A stretch of DNA of 64,000 nt from RBG-13-68-16 sp050018455 (GCA_050018455.1 JBEKAA010000008.1:1-64000), one strand, 5' to 3'. Counted from the first letter of the stretch, positions 20,295 through 29,025 are shown. The notes: generated from the sequence alone by a model not told the origin. A program made the numbers and translations.

Positions 20295-20356
20295 GGTTCC
20301 AAGCTCCAAACCATTCCAAAGGTGGAACCGTACCGGCTTTCCTGCTATTCCGTCAA
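20295..20356 (-). promoter_or_regulatory. Putative marR promoter and MarR operator
   Basis: On the minus strand TTGACG (20356-20351) and TACGGT (20332-20327) are 18 bp apart. A perfect inverted repeat TTCCA-AAGG-TGGAA (20314-20327) touches the -10 box. A wider pair GGTTCCA (20295-20301) and TGGAACC (20323-20329) flanks the leader. MarR proteins bind such palindromes to block transcription, so this is a natural autoregulatory site. It is inferred only. Confidence 0.45.
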
Positions 20357-20369
20357 CCCTCCGCCCCGG

Positions 20370-21872
20370 CTACGGGACCGTCGGCGCCGCCGCCTCGCGC
20401 AGCCGCCACAGGGAGGCCTCCTCGAGGCCGCCGAGGCGCAGCCACGAGCCCGGCCACCGCCGGTCGAACTCGAGCCTGTCGTTGCGGAAAAGCAGGCCGT
20501 ACAGAGGCACTCGGGCCCTCCGTGCGTCGGCGACGAAACGCGCATATGTCGGCTCGTCCATCAGGTCGTAGCGCACGATCGGCGAGCGGCCGTAGAAATA
20601 CACCGCGCCGCTCGCCTGCATCGCGAGGAGAGCTGCGTTCGCCGGGAGCTGGCGCTCCGACCAGGTGACGCAGCGCGGGTAGACGTCCTCGCTCTTCCCG
20701 ATCTCCCACATCCGGCGGGTGACGTCCCAGTACGCGGAGACGCCGAAAGCCCAGAGAAGGCCGGCGGCAAGTGCCGCAGTGGCGAGGCGACGGACCAAGG
20801 GCCGGGCGCGCCACCGCTCGGCCGCGAGAGCGCGGAGCTCCCGGGCCGCCAGCACGGCGCTGAGGATGATGGCGGGCAGGGCGGGCAGGAGGAACCGCAG
20901 CCGCCACCACCCGTAGACCGACTGCTCGTACAGGGTGTAGAAGCCCACGATCGCGCCGGCCCAGGTGAGGAGCACGGCCTGACGGCGGTCGCCCCGCACG
21001 GCCCGGACGAGTCCGAAGCCGACGAGAGCGAGCGCTGGCGCTCCGAGGAAGGCCGCCAGCCAGCGGCCGAAGTGGAGCAGACCGGTCGGGAGGTTCGCGA
21101 GTGACACGAGGGGGGCGATACCGGTGTATCCGGTCGTGAAGACGCCGCCGTACTCGGCGAGGTTGTACAAGCCGAGGCCGGCGAGCAGGGGAGCGGCGCC
21201 GGCCGCCGCCGCCACGAGGGCCGCCGGGCTCCCGCCGAGAGCGACCGCGAGCGCCGGGGCCAGGAGCGCGTCGGTCGGGCGGACGAGGACCGCGATGCCG
21301 AAGCTCGCTCCGGCAGCCACGGCATACGCAGTTCGCCTTCGCCCGCGCAGCGCAAAAACGACGGCGGCGGTGCACCACGCGGTCGCAAGCAGATCGCTCA
21401 TGACCCGGACCGACTGCAGGACCGTGAGAGGGAAGAGAGCGAACGCCAGCACTGCCGTGAGGCACCAGCTCCGCGGCATCGCCAGGAGCCTCGCGAGGCG
21501 ATACAGGAGCACGGCCCCCGCAATCCACGCGACGACGTTGACGGCGACGGGGGCGCGTCCGAGGCCGATGAGCAGGGAGGCGGCCGCGAGGTGGATCGGC
21601 AGGCCGGGCGGGTAGGTGGGGACGGCGGTCAGCGGCTGACGGCCCGGGCGCATTCCGAGCGGTACGAACGTGCCTGCCGGGTACGCGTCCGCCTCGATGC
21701 CCGGGATCGTCCGGACCCGCTCGTGGAGCTCCCAGGCGGCGAGTATCCGGGCGCTGTTGAGGTATCCGGAGGAGTCGGCTCCGCCAGCGGCGGTGCCGGA
21801 AAACCGGGCGACGAGGACCGCACCGGCAACCAATGCCGCCGCTGCCGCCGCCGTGAAGGAGCGCGTGGCCAT
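20370..21872 (-). CDS. Membrane glycosyltransferase-like protein (GT-C/PMT_2 type)
   Basis: 500 residues with about ten hydrophobic helices. The first periplasmic loop carries GGADSSGYLNSARIL (about residues 30-44), matching the acidic-residue loop of GT39/PMT-like enzymes that use dolichyl- or undecaprenyl-phosphate sugars. VLVRPTDALLAPA and YGWWRLRFLLPALPA are typical internal helices. It has a soluble C-terminal tail of about 100 residues. The acceptor and donor are unknown. The 112 bp separating it from the kinase-like gene upstream on the same strand allow, but do not prove, a shared transcript. Confidence 0.7.
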   Translation of the reverse strand: MATRSFTAAAAAALVAGAVLVARFSGTAAGGADSSGYLNSARILAAWELHERVRTIPGIEADAYPAGTFVPLGMRPGRQPLTAVPTYPPGLPIHLAAASLLIGLGRAPVAVNVVAWIAGAVLLYRLARLLAMPRSWCLTAVLAFALFPLTVLQSVRVMSDLLATAWCTAAVVFALRGRRRTAYAVAAGASFGIAVLVRPTDALLAPALAVALGGSPAALVAAAAGAAPLLAGLGLYNLAEYGGVFTTGYTGIAPLVSLANLPTGLLHFGRWLAAFLGAPALALVGFGLVRAVRGDRRQAVLLTWAGAIVGFYTLYEQSVYGWWRLRFLLPALPAIILSAVLAARELRALAAERWRARPLVRRLATAALAAGLLWAFGVSAYWDVTRRMWEIGKSEDVYPRCVTWSERQLPANAALLAMQASGAVYFYGRSPIVRYDLMDEPTYARFVADARRARVPLYGLLFRNDRLEFDRRWPGSWLRLGGLEEASLWRLREAAAPTVP

Positions 21873-21984
21873 CGCGTGAATTCTCGTCCAGATGACCGGG
21901 ATCGGCAATCGTCCCTCGGATGCGGACTCGCCCCGCCGCCCCGAACCGAAGTGGCCGGGAGGGGCCCGTGTTCCGGGGGCGACA

Positions 21985-22656
21985 TCAGACCGCCGGGGTG
22001 TGGGCTCCGCGCCACTGGCGCCCGAGCACGCTCTCGACGAGCGCAGCCACGACCTCGGTGGCGGTTTCGAGACCGACCGAACTCGTGCTGATACAGAGAT
22101 CGAACGGAGACGCATCGTCCCAGTTCCTACCCGTGAAGCTCTTGATGAACTGGGCTCTCTGCCGGTCGGAGCGGTCGACCTGCCCCTCCGCCTCCTTCAC
22201 GCTCGCGGTGCCGTAGACCTCCATGACCCGCTTCACGCGGAACGCTCGATCCGCGTGCACCCTGATGTTCGTCACGTTCGGACGACCGGCCAGCACGTGG
22301 AACCCGGCCCGGCCGACGATCACGGCGTCGAAGCTCTCGGCGATCTCCCGGATGATGAGACTCTCGAGCTTGAACAGGTCCGCGGCGTACACGGGGGGGA
22401 GGGGCGGAGGCACGAACGCGGCTTCCGGGGCGCCCATCGAGTACGAGTGCAGCAGCGACTCCCAGAACCCGGTGGTCCTCTCCTCGCTCGGGATCAGGTC
22501 CCCCTCCTGGAGCCCGGCCGCCGCCGCTGCCTGCTTCAGGATCTCGCGGTCGGCGTAGCGCAGGCCGAACCTGTTCGCGATCGCCTGGCCGATGGAGGAG
22601 CCGCCGCTGCCGAGTTGTCTCGAGATCGTGAGCACAATCGTTGGTCTCTCGCGCAT
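21985..22656 (-). CDS. Cytidylate kinase-like family protein
   Basis: 223 residues of the P-loop cytidylate-kinase-like family. The Walker A region is SRQLGSGGSSIGQAIA (about residues 12-27). YADREILKQAA and VIVGRAGFHVL follow, then the lid ADRAFRVKRVM. These proteins are annotated from similarity to CMP kinase, but most have not been assayed and the substrate is uncertain. The insert with VPPPLPPVYAADLFKLE is typical of the family. ATG 22656 begins MRERPTIVLTISRQ. Confidence 0.82.
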   Translation of the reverse strand: MRERPTIVLTISRQLGSGGSSIGQAIANRFGLRYADREILKQAAAAAGLQEGDLIPSEERTTGFWESLLHSYSMGAPEAAFVPPPLPPVYAADLFKLESLIIREIAESFDAVIVGRAGFHVLAGRPNVTNIRVHADRAFRVKRVMEVYGTASVKEAEGQVDRSDRQRAQFIKSFTGRNWDDASPFDLCISTSSVGLETATEVVAALVESVLGRQWRGAHTPAV

Positions 22657-22920
22657 CGCCGCCTCCCGGGCGCCCGCCGGTCTCCGCTCCGGTGGGCCTG
22701 GCCTTACTCTGTACCTTTCATGCTACATCCTTTGCCCCGCGGCCTCTGAAGCTCCGTGTGCTTTGGCCCTTCGGGCCGGTGATCTATTGCCCCGCGGCCT
22801 GCGGAGGAAGAAGCCGCCCGCGGCCCCAATGGCCCCAATGGATTGAAGACCCCCCTCCGAGGGCCAGGTCAGCGTGTCAACATCATCGGGGCAAGGTCCG
22901 GCGGCGGGTGCAAGGGGCTG
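22657..22920. other. Intergenic region
   Basis: No gene is seen. A short direct repeat TTGCCCCGCGGCCT occurs twice (about 22730 and 22788), and GGCCCCAAT is repeated near 22826. Nothing else is supported. Confidence 0.4.
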
Positions 22921-23102
22921 TCAGGTTTCACCACGATCGTCTATCGCTATCACTACTTTTCCTCTGGCGTGTCCCTCTTCCAGATACCGGATAGCCTCAG
23001 GGACATCACTCAATGGGAAGCTCCTGTCGATGACCGGAGTGACCGTTCCGGCTTCGAGGAACTCTCGCATGACCATCAAGTCTTCTTTGCTCAAGTGCGC
23101 CA

Positions 23103-23112
23103 GAAACGGGAG
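23103..23112. repeat. Target-site duplication, left copy
   Basis: GAAACGGGAG immediately left of the IS256-type element; the same ten bases occur at 24585-24594. The family normally makes 8-9 bp duplications, so one or two bases may match by chance. Confidence 0.9.
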
Positions 23113-24584
23113 TAGTGTCCGCTGACGTGGTGTACGAAGAGTTGGTTGTTGGCGAGACGGTTGGCTGAGGGAAACCCCGGAGGCGGCGCCGACGGGGTTT
23201 CCCGGACGAGCACCAAGCGGGATGGAAAACGAAGGCCACTGCACCGACCTTGGAACATGAAGGTATGCGATGCCTCACCCCCCAAGGAGGGCCCAGTGGC
23301 CAAGGAAAGCATGACCCCGTTGGAGTGGCTGCGCAAGCGGCTGGAGGACGATGGCAGTGATCTGGTCCGGGAGATGCTGGGGATGTTCGCCCAGGTGCTG
23401 ATGAGTGCCGATGTGGACGCCCGCTGCGGGGCGAGTTTGGGCGAGCGGTCGTCGGCTCGCACCAACCAGCGCAACGGGTACCGTGAGCGAGGGTGGGATA
23501 CGCGCGTCGGAACGATCGCGCTGCAGATTCCCAAGGTGCGACAGGGCAGCTATTTCCCTGGCTGGTTGCTGGAGCCGCGACGGCGCAGCGAGCACGCGTT
23601 GGTCCAGGTGGTCGCCGAGGCCTACGTCACCGGCGTGTCGACCCGCAAGGTCGAGGCGCTGGTGCAAGCGATGGGCATTGAGGGGATCTCCAAGTCCCAG
23701 GTTTCCGAGATGGCCAAGACGCTCGATGCCACCTCGGAGGACTTCCGCAACCGGCCACTCGATGCTGGTGGCTACCCCTACATCTGGCTCGATGCGCTGG
23801 TCCTCAAGTGCCGGGAAGGCGGCCGTACCCCCAACGTGGCGATCGTCGTTGCCACCGGCGTCAACGCCTCGGGCCACCGCGAGATCCTTGGGGTCGATGT
23901 CATGACGGTCGAGGATGGGGCCGCCTGGCTTGCCTTCCTGCGTGGGCTCGTGAGCCGGGGCCTGGCGGGTGTGCAACTCGTGATCTCCGATGCGCACGAG
24001 GGCCTCCGCCAGGCGATCGGTGCGGTCCTGCCCGGGGCATCGTGGCAGCGCTGCCGCACCCACTTCATGCGCAATCTCCTGATCCGCGTCCCGAAGTCGG
24101 CCCAGGTATTGGTCGCCAGTCTGGTGCGCTCGATCTTCGCCCAACCCGATGCGACCTCCGCCTGGCGCCAGCTCCACCAGGTCGTCGAACAGCTCGCCCC
24201 TCGTTTTCCCCAAGCCGCCGAATTGCTCGAGGCAAGCGCCACCGATCTCTTGGCCTTCACCGGGTTTCCACTCGCACACTGGCGCCAGATCTGGTCCAAC
24301 AACCCGCTCGAACGCCTCAACAAGGAGATCCGCCGCCGCACCGACGTGGTTGGCATCTTCCCCAACCGCCCCGCGATCCTTCGCCTCGTCGGCGCGATCC
24401 TCGCCGAACAGCACGACGAGTGGGCCGTCACCCGCCGCTACCTCAGCTGGCCCACGACCGCACCCACCTCTTCCGCCAACCTCGCTCCATCAACACTGCT
24501 CCTTGAGGAGGTGACCCAGCCCACCCATGCCGCGTAACCCATCACCCGCAGTGGCCCTCGTACACCACTTGACAGGACGTGACC
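23113..24584 (+). mobile_element. IS256-family insertion sequence (1,472 bp)
   Basis: It is bounded by the GAAACGGGAG duplication and contains one mutator-type transposase. The ends form an imperfect inverted repeat: 23113-23137 against 24582-24558 match at 18 of 25 positions, with an identical inner block GTGGTGTACGA. The size fits the family (1.3-1.5 kb). It is inserted in the opposite orientation to the disrupted oxidoreductase gene. Confidence 0.93.
23296..24537 (+). CDS. IS256-family (mutator-type) transposase
   Basis: 413 residues, RNase H-fold DDE transposase. The catalytic residues are D166 (YIWLDALVLK), D232 (VISDAHEGL) and E339 (NNPLERLNKEIRRRTDVVG). C-x2-H is seen in QRCRTHFMRNLL. 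The GTG start is chosen because AAGGAGG lies 6 nt upstream and the family begins near here; an upstream open extension to 23146 is non-homologous in appearance. The gene is full length without frameshifts, so the element may be active. It stops 47 bp inside the right end. Confidence 0.93.
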   Translation: MAKESMTPLEWLRKRLEDDGSDLVREMLGMFAQVLMSADVDARCGASLGERSSARTNQRNGYRERGWDTRVGTIALQIPKVRQGSYFPGWLLEPRRRSEHALVQVVAEAYVTGVSTRKVEALVQAMGIEGISKSQVSEMAKTLDATSEDFRNRPLDAGGYPYIWLDALVLKCREGGRTPNVAIVVATGVNASGHREILGVDVMTVEDGAAWLAFLRGLVSRGLAGVQLVISDAHEGLRQAIGAVLPGASWQRCRTHFMRNLLIRVPKSAQVLVASLVRSIFAQPDATSAWRQLHQVVEQLAPRFPQAAELLEASATDLLAFTGFPLAHWRQIWSNNPLERLNKEIRRRTDVVGIFPNRPAILRLVGAILAEQHDEWAVTRRYLSWPTTAPTSSANLAPSTLLLEEVTQPTHAA

Positions 24585-24594
24585 GAAACGGGAG
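24585..24594. repeat. Target-site duplication, right copy
   Basis: GAAACGGGAG directly right of the IS256-type element; identical to 23103-23112 and part of the broken oxidoreductase coding sequence (codons for LLPF). Confidence 0.9.
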
Positions 24595-25640
24595 CAGCTT
24601 CTGGCCCACGAACCGTGACAATACGACCGCTTTGAGCATACCTGTCAGAGGTCCCAGCCAACGCCCCTTGTTCGGTCCCCCGACCAGCACGAGATTCCCC
24701 TCGGCAGTGAGCGCGCGCCTGCAATCTGACAGGGAACGGTTCCCCACCGAATCGAACATCAGATCATACCGCTGCCCACTCGCGGTGAAATCCTCTTGGG
24801 TGTAATCCATGACGTGGTCGGCTCCGATCGATCGGACCATGTCCAGATTCCTCGTGCTGCACACGCCGGTCACCTCCGCCCCGAACACCTTGGCAATCTG
24901 CACGGCGAACGTCCCAACACCTCCCGCCGCGCCGTTGATCAAAACCTTCTGCCCGGGCTGGATCCGTCCTTTGTCCCGAAGACCCTGCAGGGCGGTGAAT
25001 GCCGCCACCGGAACCGCCGCCGCCTGCTCGAACGTCACGCTGACCGGCTTCAGCACCAATGCACCTTCGGAAGCACACCCATACTCGGCAAAGGCTCCCT
25101 TGCACGTGCCGAACACGTCGTCGCCCGGCTGGAACTGGATCACGTTCTTGCCGACCGCTTCAATCTGGCCGGCCACGTCGACTCCGAGACGGATGACCTT
25201 CGGTCTGCGCAACCCGGCTGTTGTGCGCACGACGTAAGGCGTGCCTCTCATGTAGTGCCAGTCGAATGGATTTACGGATGCCGCACGAATTCGTATCAAG
25301 ACCTCGTCGTCATTCGGGGTCGGCTTTGCTACCTCCGTGAACCGAAGAACATCCGGGGGCCCGTATTCCGTGTAGACGATCGCTTTCATACGTCTCCTTG
25401 AGGGTCATTTCGATCGCGTGCTCTTGCGTGTGGTTCAAGGCAACCTGACCGATCAGTCTTGGAACCTACCGCTGCGCTTCAGCGGCACGCCGGCTGACGA
25501 TTTTCAACTTCAGCATGGCACGATCATGAACCGAGGCACGGCCGCTGCGCAAGCACGCTGGCCGACGTGACGCTGCAAGCGCTGGTTGGGGGCGCGCCAG
25601 GGTGCGGAGCGGGATTCACTCCCGCGAAACGGGTGCACAG

Positions 25641-25793
25641 GGGGCACTTCTGCGGCGGGTGGGATGGAGTGGGGGGCCGCAGAGCCCCCCGCAAAAGCGG
25701 AGGGCGATTCACTCGCCCGGAGCGTGGGGGGTTCGGGGGGCACTTCTGCGGCGGGTGGGATGGAGTGGGGGGCCGCAGAGCCCCCCGCAAAAG
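25641..25793. repeat. Two 57-bp direct repeats, each with a GC hairpin
   Basis: The sequence beginning GGGGCACTTCTGCGGCGGG occurs identically at 25641-25697 and 25737-25793, separated by 39 bp. Each copy contains GGGGGGC-CGCAGA-GCCCCCC, able to form a 7-bp hairpin. The unit stops directly beside the 3' end of tRNA-Gly. The rest of 25390-25640 shows no gene; a short hairpin CCGCTG/CAGCGG occurs near 25470. Confidence 0.85.
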
Positions 25794-25797
25794 AAGT

Positions 25798-25872
25798 TGG
25801 AGCGGGAAACGGGATTTGAACCCGCGACTTCGACCTTGGCAAGGTCGCACTCTACCACTGAGTTATTCCCGC
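25798..25872 (-). tRNA. tRNA-Gly (anticodon GCC), CCA encoded
   Basis: On the minus strand GCGGGAA pairs with TTCCCGC, followed by T and encoded CCA. The anticodon loop is TTGCCAA closed by GCGACC/GGTCG-type pairing. The T-arm has GTTTGAATC and the D-arm ACTCAGTGGTAGAGT. Confidence 0.95.
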
Positions 25873-25954
25873 TCAGCGCCCGCTCGCGCGGGTGGGGAAG
25901 AAACATACCAGCGTCGGTCTGGACCGTCAAGATCATGGCTGGAACGGGCGTGAT

Positions 25955-26100
25955 CCGTGGAACGTGGACCGTAGTCCGAGGAAAGCAGAGGAGCAAGGGG
26001 GCAGAGGAGTAGAGGAACGAACGACGCCAGTCGGTTTCTTGCTCCTCTGCCCCTCAGCCCCTCCGCTCCCCTGTGCGCCTTTTCGGACCCCGGACCCCGG
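25955..26100. repeat. Facing inverted arrays of ~7-bp words (locus A)
   Basis: Left arm 25981-26018 consists of purine words such as AGGAGCA, AGGGGGC and AGAGGAG. The right arm 26040-26070 has the reverse-complement type (CTCCTCTGCCCCTCAGCCCC). An outer pair lies around them (GGACCGTAGTCCG on the left, CGGACCCCGGACCCC on the right). It would fold as a long imperfect hairpin upstream of tRNA-Gly and downstream of the channel gene. Confidence 0.7.
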
Positions 26101-26104
26101 TTTC

Positions 26105-27118
26105 TCAGGCCTCCTTTTTTGAAGTGCCTGAGCAGAACATCGACTCGAACTCCTCCAGGTGGTCGCGCACGCCGAGCACGACGAGCACATCGCCCTCGTG
26201 GAGCGCCAGGTTCGGCTCCGGATTCGGGAACAGCGTCGGTCCGCGCTGAACGGCAACCACGCCGACCCCGCACTTGCGCCGCAGATCGGCCTCGGCCAGG
26301 GTCACCCCGACCAGGGGGCTCGAAGAGGCCAGCCGAACCTGCTCGAGCTCGAGGCCCGGCATCTTCCCCGCCCCCATCGAGAAGTCCAGGAAATCCACGA
26401 CCGTCGGCTTCACGACCAGCTGGGCGAGCCGCGCCCCGCCGTGCTGGTAGGGGTTGACGACGCGGTTCGCGCCGGCGCGGTGCAGCCGCATCTCGGCTCC
26501 TTCCTCGCCGGCGCGCGCGACGATGAACAGCTGCGGGTTTATCGAGCGCGCAGTCAAGACCGTGTACACGTTGTGTGCGTCGTCGTTGAGGCACGACACC
26601 AGGCCGCGCGCCCGTTCGATCCCCGCGGCGCGCAACGCCGTCTCGCTGGTTGCGTCGCCGGAAACGACCGGTATCTCGGCCGCGCGGAGTCGGGCCACCT
26701 TCTCCGGGTTGTGTTCCACAACGACGACGTCGCGCCGGGCGCGCCGGAGCTCTTCGACGACGGCCTGACCCATCCGCCCCCAACCGCACACGATTTCGTG
26801 GCCTGAAAGGCTCTCGATCATCCGTGACCTCCGCACCTGCCCAAGCGCGTCGCGCAGCTCGCCCTCCACCACCGAGCGGCCGATCTCCGTGGCCACCAGC
26901 AGGATCACGCCCAGGCCGGCAAACAACAGGAAAACGGTCAGAACCTGGCCACTGCGGGAGAGCGAGGAGATCTCGTTGAAGCCCACGGTCGTGAGCGTCA
27001 GGACGGTCCTGTAGAACGCTTCCCACAAGGAAAGGCCCTCGGCCCACCTGTAGCCGAGCGTTCCGATCAACATGATCGCCCCGAGAAGGGTGGCCGACCT
27101 GGCGAGCCGGGTGCGCAT
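26105..27118 (-). CDS. Two-helix potassium channel with RCK (TrkA-N/TrkA-C) domains
   Basis: 337 residues. An inner-membrane pore module has helices at about 10-27 and 60-78, with the filter TTVGFNE (residues 43-49). An RCK-N Rossmann domain follows with the nucleotide motif GWGRMGQ (112-118), then a TrkA-C domain (about 250-325). RCK domains gate K+ channels in response to ligands or Ca2+. The filter differs from the canonical TVGYGD, so K+ selectivity is likely but not certain. The protein is cytosol-facing apart from the pore and presumably tetrameric. Inverted repeat arrays flank the gene on both sides. Confidence 0.88.
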   Translation of the reverse strand: MRTRLARSATLLGAIMLIGTLGYRWAEGLSLWEAFYRTVLTLTTVGFNEISSLSRSGQVLTVFLLFAGLGVILLVATEIGRSVVEGELRDALGQVRRSRMIESLSGHEIVCGWGRMGQAVVEELRRARRDVVVVEHNPEKVARLRAAEIPVVSGDATSETALRAAGIERARGLVSCLNDDAHNVYTVLTARSINPQLFIVARAGEEGAEMRLHRAGANRVVNPYQHGGARLAQLVVKPTVVDFLDFSMGAGKMPGLELEQVRLASSSPLVGVTLAEADLRRKCGVGVVAVQRGPTLFPNPEPNLALHEGDVLVVLGVRDHLEEFESMFCSGTSKKEA

Positions 27119-27139
27119 GGCGCAACTGTACCCCAGAGG

Positions 27140-27333
27140 CCGTTCGAAGGTTCACACGTTCGAACGTTCGAAGGTTCAACAGCAGCGAGGTCAAACTGGA
27201 AAAGGGAAAAGGTGAAAGGTCAAACGGAAGACGGAGGCTTGGGGCCGCCCGTTCTTGCGTTCCTTGTCTTTCCTTTGACCTTCTTCCTCTCCCGCCGAAC
27301 CTTCGAACCTTCAAACCTTCGAACCTTCGAACT
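27140..27333. repeat. Nested inverted repeat arrays (locus B)
   Basis: Outer arms: 27141-27180 (GTTCGAAGGTTC words) against 27295-27332 (GAACCTTC repeated with period 8). Inner arms: 27188-27238 (purine words such as AAAGGTG and GGTCAAA) against 27259-27292 (CCTTTGACC words). The loop is about 20 bp. The whole interval between the channel and DinB genes is this element. Confidence 0.85.
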
Positions 27334-27336
27334 GCC

Positions 27337-27936
27337 CTACCGGGCGGCGGGCGGGAAGCCAGGTGCGGCCATGGTCGCCCGAATCTGCGCCATGTGCCGG
27401 CGCTCGTGCGCTCCGGCGATGTCCACCCAGTGATAGAGGTTCAGCTCGAACCCCAGCGGGTGCGGCAACTTCAGCTCCGCCAACTCCAGGGCGCCGAGGG
27501 CGGGGATTTGGACCAAGACCGCGTAATGTGATTCGGCGAGCTCGCGCCGGAGCTGCTCGATCGGGAGCCCGTGGGTTGGCGTCACCCGTTCGGGGTTCTT
27601 CACCGGGCCGGAGGCCGAGACGTCGGCGATCGAGCGCAGCCGCGGCCACGACCGCCGGCTGCTCGGGCCCGGGGTCAGGGCCTCGCGCCGCCCGCGCTGG
27701 ATGAGCTTCCTCGCGACGATCGCAAATGCGCGGTTGGAGAGTACGAGGTGATGGAGGGTCTCGCCGACCGACCACCTTGCGGGCGCGGGCCGCCAGTCCG
27801 CCTGCGCCTGGGAGATGTTCCCCACCGCCGCCGACAGCGCCTCGAGATCGGCGGCCAGTCGCGCGCGGAGCTCCTCGAGCGCCGGCTCGAGCGGTTCGGC
27901 GTCGTCGCCGCCCCCTTGCCCCTCGCGATGTTCCAT
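27337..27936 (-). CDS. DinB-superfamily protein
   Basis: 199 residues forming a predicted four-helix bundle. The metal-binding histidines are in the expected places: H62/H63 (GETLHHLVLSN) and H177 and H181 (GAHERRHMAQI). WSVGETLHHL and the final HERRHMAQIR are diagnostic. The family includes thiol-dependent (bacillithiol or mycothiol) transferases and many uncharacterised proteins; the cofactor here is unknown. Nested repeat arrays lie on both sides and the stop codon is 4 bp from the end of locus B. Confidence 0.85.
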   Translation of the reverse strand: MEHREGQGGGDDAEPLEPALEELRARLAADLEALSAAVGNISQAQADWRPAPARWSVGETLHHLVLSNRAFAIVARKLIQRGRREALTPGPSSRRSWPRLRSIADVSASGPVKNPERVTPTHGLPIEQLRRELAESHYAVLVQIPALGALELAELKLPHPLGFELNLYHWVDIAGAHERRHMAQIRATMAAPGFPPAAR

Positions 27937-27993
27937 GGCCGTGCATTGTACCTACCCTTGCGTGCGGACGTCTGCGGAGGAGCCAAGGGGCAG

Positions 27994-28216
27994 AACCGTT
28001 CGAAGGTTCACACGTTCGAACGTTCGGAAGTTCAGAGACCCGCGGGGTCAAAGGTGAAAGGGGAAAGGTCAAAGGGAAGACGAAGGCTGGGTGCGACCAT
28101 GACGTTGTACTCATTGTCCTCCGTTTGACCTTTTCCGTTTGACCTTTTACCTGTCCCTGCCGAACCTTCGAACCTTCGAACCTTCGAACCTTCGAACGTG
28201 TGAACCTGCGAACAGG
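27994..28216. repeat. Nested inverted repeat arrays (locus C)
   Basis: Outer arms: 27994-28036 against 28159-28216; the right arm is GAACCTTC four times, then GAACGTGT, GAACCTGC. Inner arms: 28046-28085 (AAAGGTG, AAAGGGG, AAAGGTC, AAAGGG, period 7) against 28114-28157 (TTTGACCTTTT words). The arrangement is the same as locus B, with a different loop. Confidence 0.85.
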
Positions 28217-28221
28217 CCCGT

Positions 28222-29025
28222 TCAGGTGCTCAGGAACTCGATGACCTCGTTCAGGAGGGCGCTGCCGCCCTCGGCGAGGACCGAGTGGGCGGCACCAGCC
28301 ACCTCGCGGTACCGGGCCTCCGGGATCACCGCCGCGAGCTCGCGGGTGGCGGCCGCGGGCACGATCGGGTCGAGCTCGCCCGCGAGCACGAGGGCCGGGC
28401 AGCCGATCGCGGCGAGCCGCGGGCGCAGGTCCCACCCTCCCTTCAGGTGCTCGAGCTGCGCGAGGGCGCCGGGGAGGTCCTCGGGGTCCAGGGTCCAGAG
28501 CCTGGCCGCCTGGTCGACGAAGCCGGGGAACCTGTCGGAAAAGGCGCTGCCGAAGGCGAACGCCATGAAAGCCTCGGCGGCCTCCGCCTGATCTAGGCGC
28601 GTGAAGGCGATCTCGAAGAAACGCATGACGCGACGGTGCGACGGCGTGAGGCGCGCGGCGCACGACACCGCCACCAGGCGCTCGACCGCGTCCGGGTGGC
28701 GCACGGCCATCCCGCAGGCGATCAACCCGCCCATCGAGACGCCGATCACGCCGGCCGCGCGAAAGCCCGAGTCGGCCAGCACGAGCACAGCGTCGTCCGC
28801 CGCGCCCTCGATGGTGAACGGCGCGCCTTCCCTGGAGCCTCCGACGCCGCGGTTGTCGGGGGCGAGCACGGTGTAGCGGTGCGAGAGGAGGCGCGGCAAC
28901 TCCCCCCAAAGGCGCGCCCGAGAGCCGAGGCCGGCCAGCAGGAGGAGCGGGGCGCCCTCGCCCCACCGTTCGTAGGCGACCGGTCCCCGTGGACCGCGGA
29001 CGATCCTGTTCGCAGCGGCGCTCAC
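28222..29025 (-). CDS. Alpha/beta hydrolase
   Basis: 267 residues, single-domain alpha/beta hydrolase fold. The nucleophile elbow is GVSMGG with Ser97, an HG-like oxyanion region is replaced by AGLGSRARLW after strand 3, and the acid is probably Asp in LAGELDPIVP. The catalytic His is in VAGAAHSVLAEGG. APDNRGVGGS matches the RG-x-G-x-S family motif. The substrate is unknown (3-oxoadipate enol-lactonase-like esterases look similar). It ends beside locus C, with 85 bp to trxA on the same strand. Confidence 0.88.
   Translation of the reverse strand: MSAAANRIVRGPRGPVAYERWGEGAPLLLLAGLGSRARLWGELPRLLSHRYTVLAPDNRGVGGSREGAPFTIEGAADDAVLVLADSGFRAAGVIGVSMGGLIACGMAVRHPDAVERLVAVSCAARLTPSHRRVMRFFEIAFTRLDQAEAAEAFMAFAFGSAFSDRFPGFVDQAARLWTLDPEDLPGALAQLEHLKGGWDLRPRLAAIGCPALVLAGELDPIVPAAATRELAAVIPEARYREVAGAAHSVLAEGGSALLNEVIEFLST

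Larger units (their letters stand above)
22921..25389 (-). pseudogene. Zinc-type alcohol dehydrogenase/quinone oxidoreductase interrupted by an IS element
   Basis: The N-terminal part (25389 to 24585) encodes MKAIVYTEYGPPDVLRFTEV, the NADPH-binding NGAAGGVGTFAVQIAK and FVGQKLLPF. The C-terminal part (23102 to 22921) encodes LPFLAHLSKEDL through ARGKVVIAIDDRGET. Joining them with one copy of the 10-bp target duplication gives 987 bp, exactly 329 codons with no internal stop. That is the usual length of the NADPH:quinone-reductase-like MDR family. The gene was therefore intact when the element entered, and the insertion is probably recent. The N-terminal fragment alone would end 32 residues into IS sequence. 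It has a good ribosome site (AAGGAGACGT). Confidence 0.93.

Noticed and set aside
25440..25620. Possible integron attC site or phage attachment site near tRNA-Gly
   Set aside because: CAGCGCTTGC-like and GTTGGGG bases are present, but paired R'/R'' cores and an integrase are not seen.
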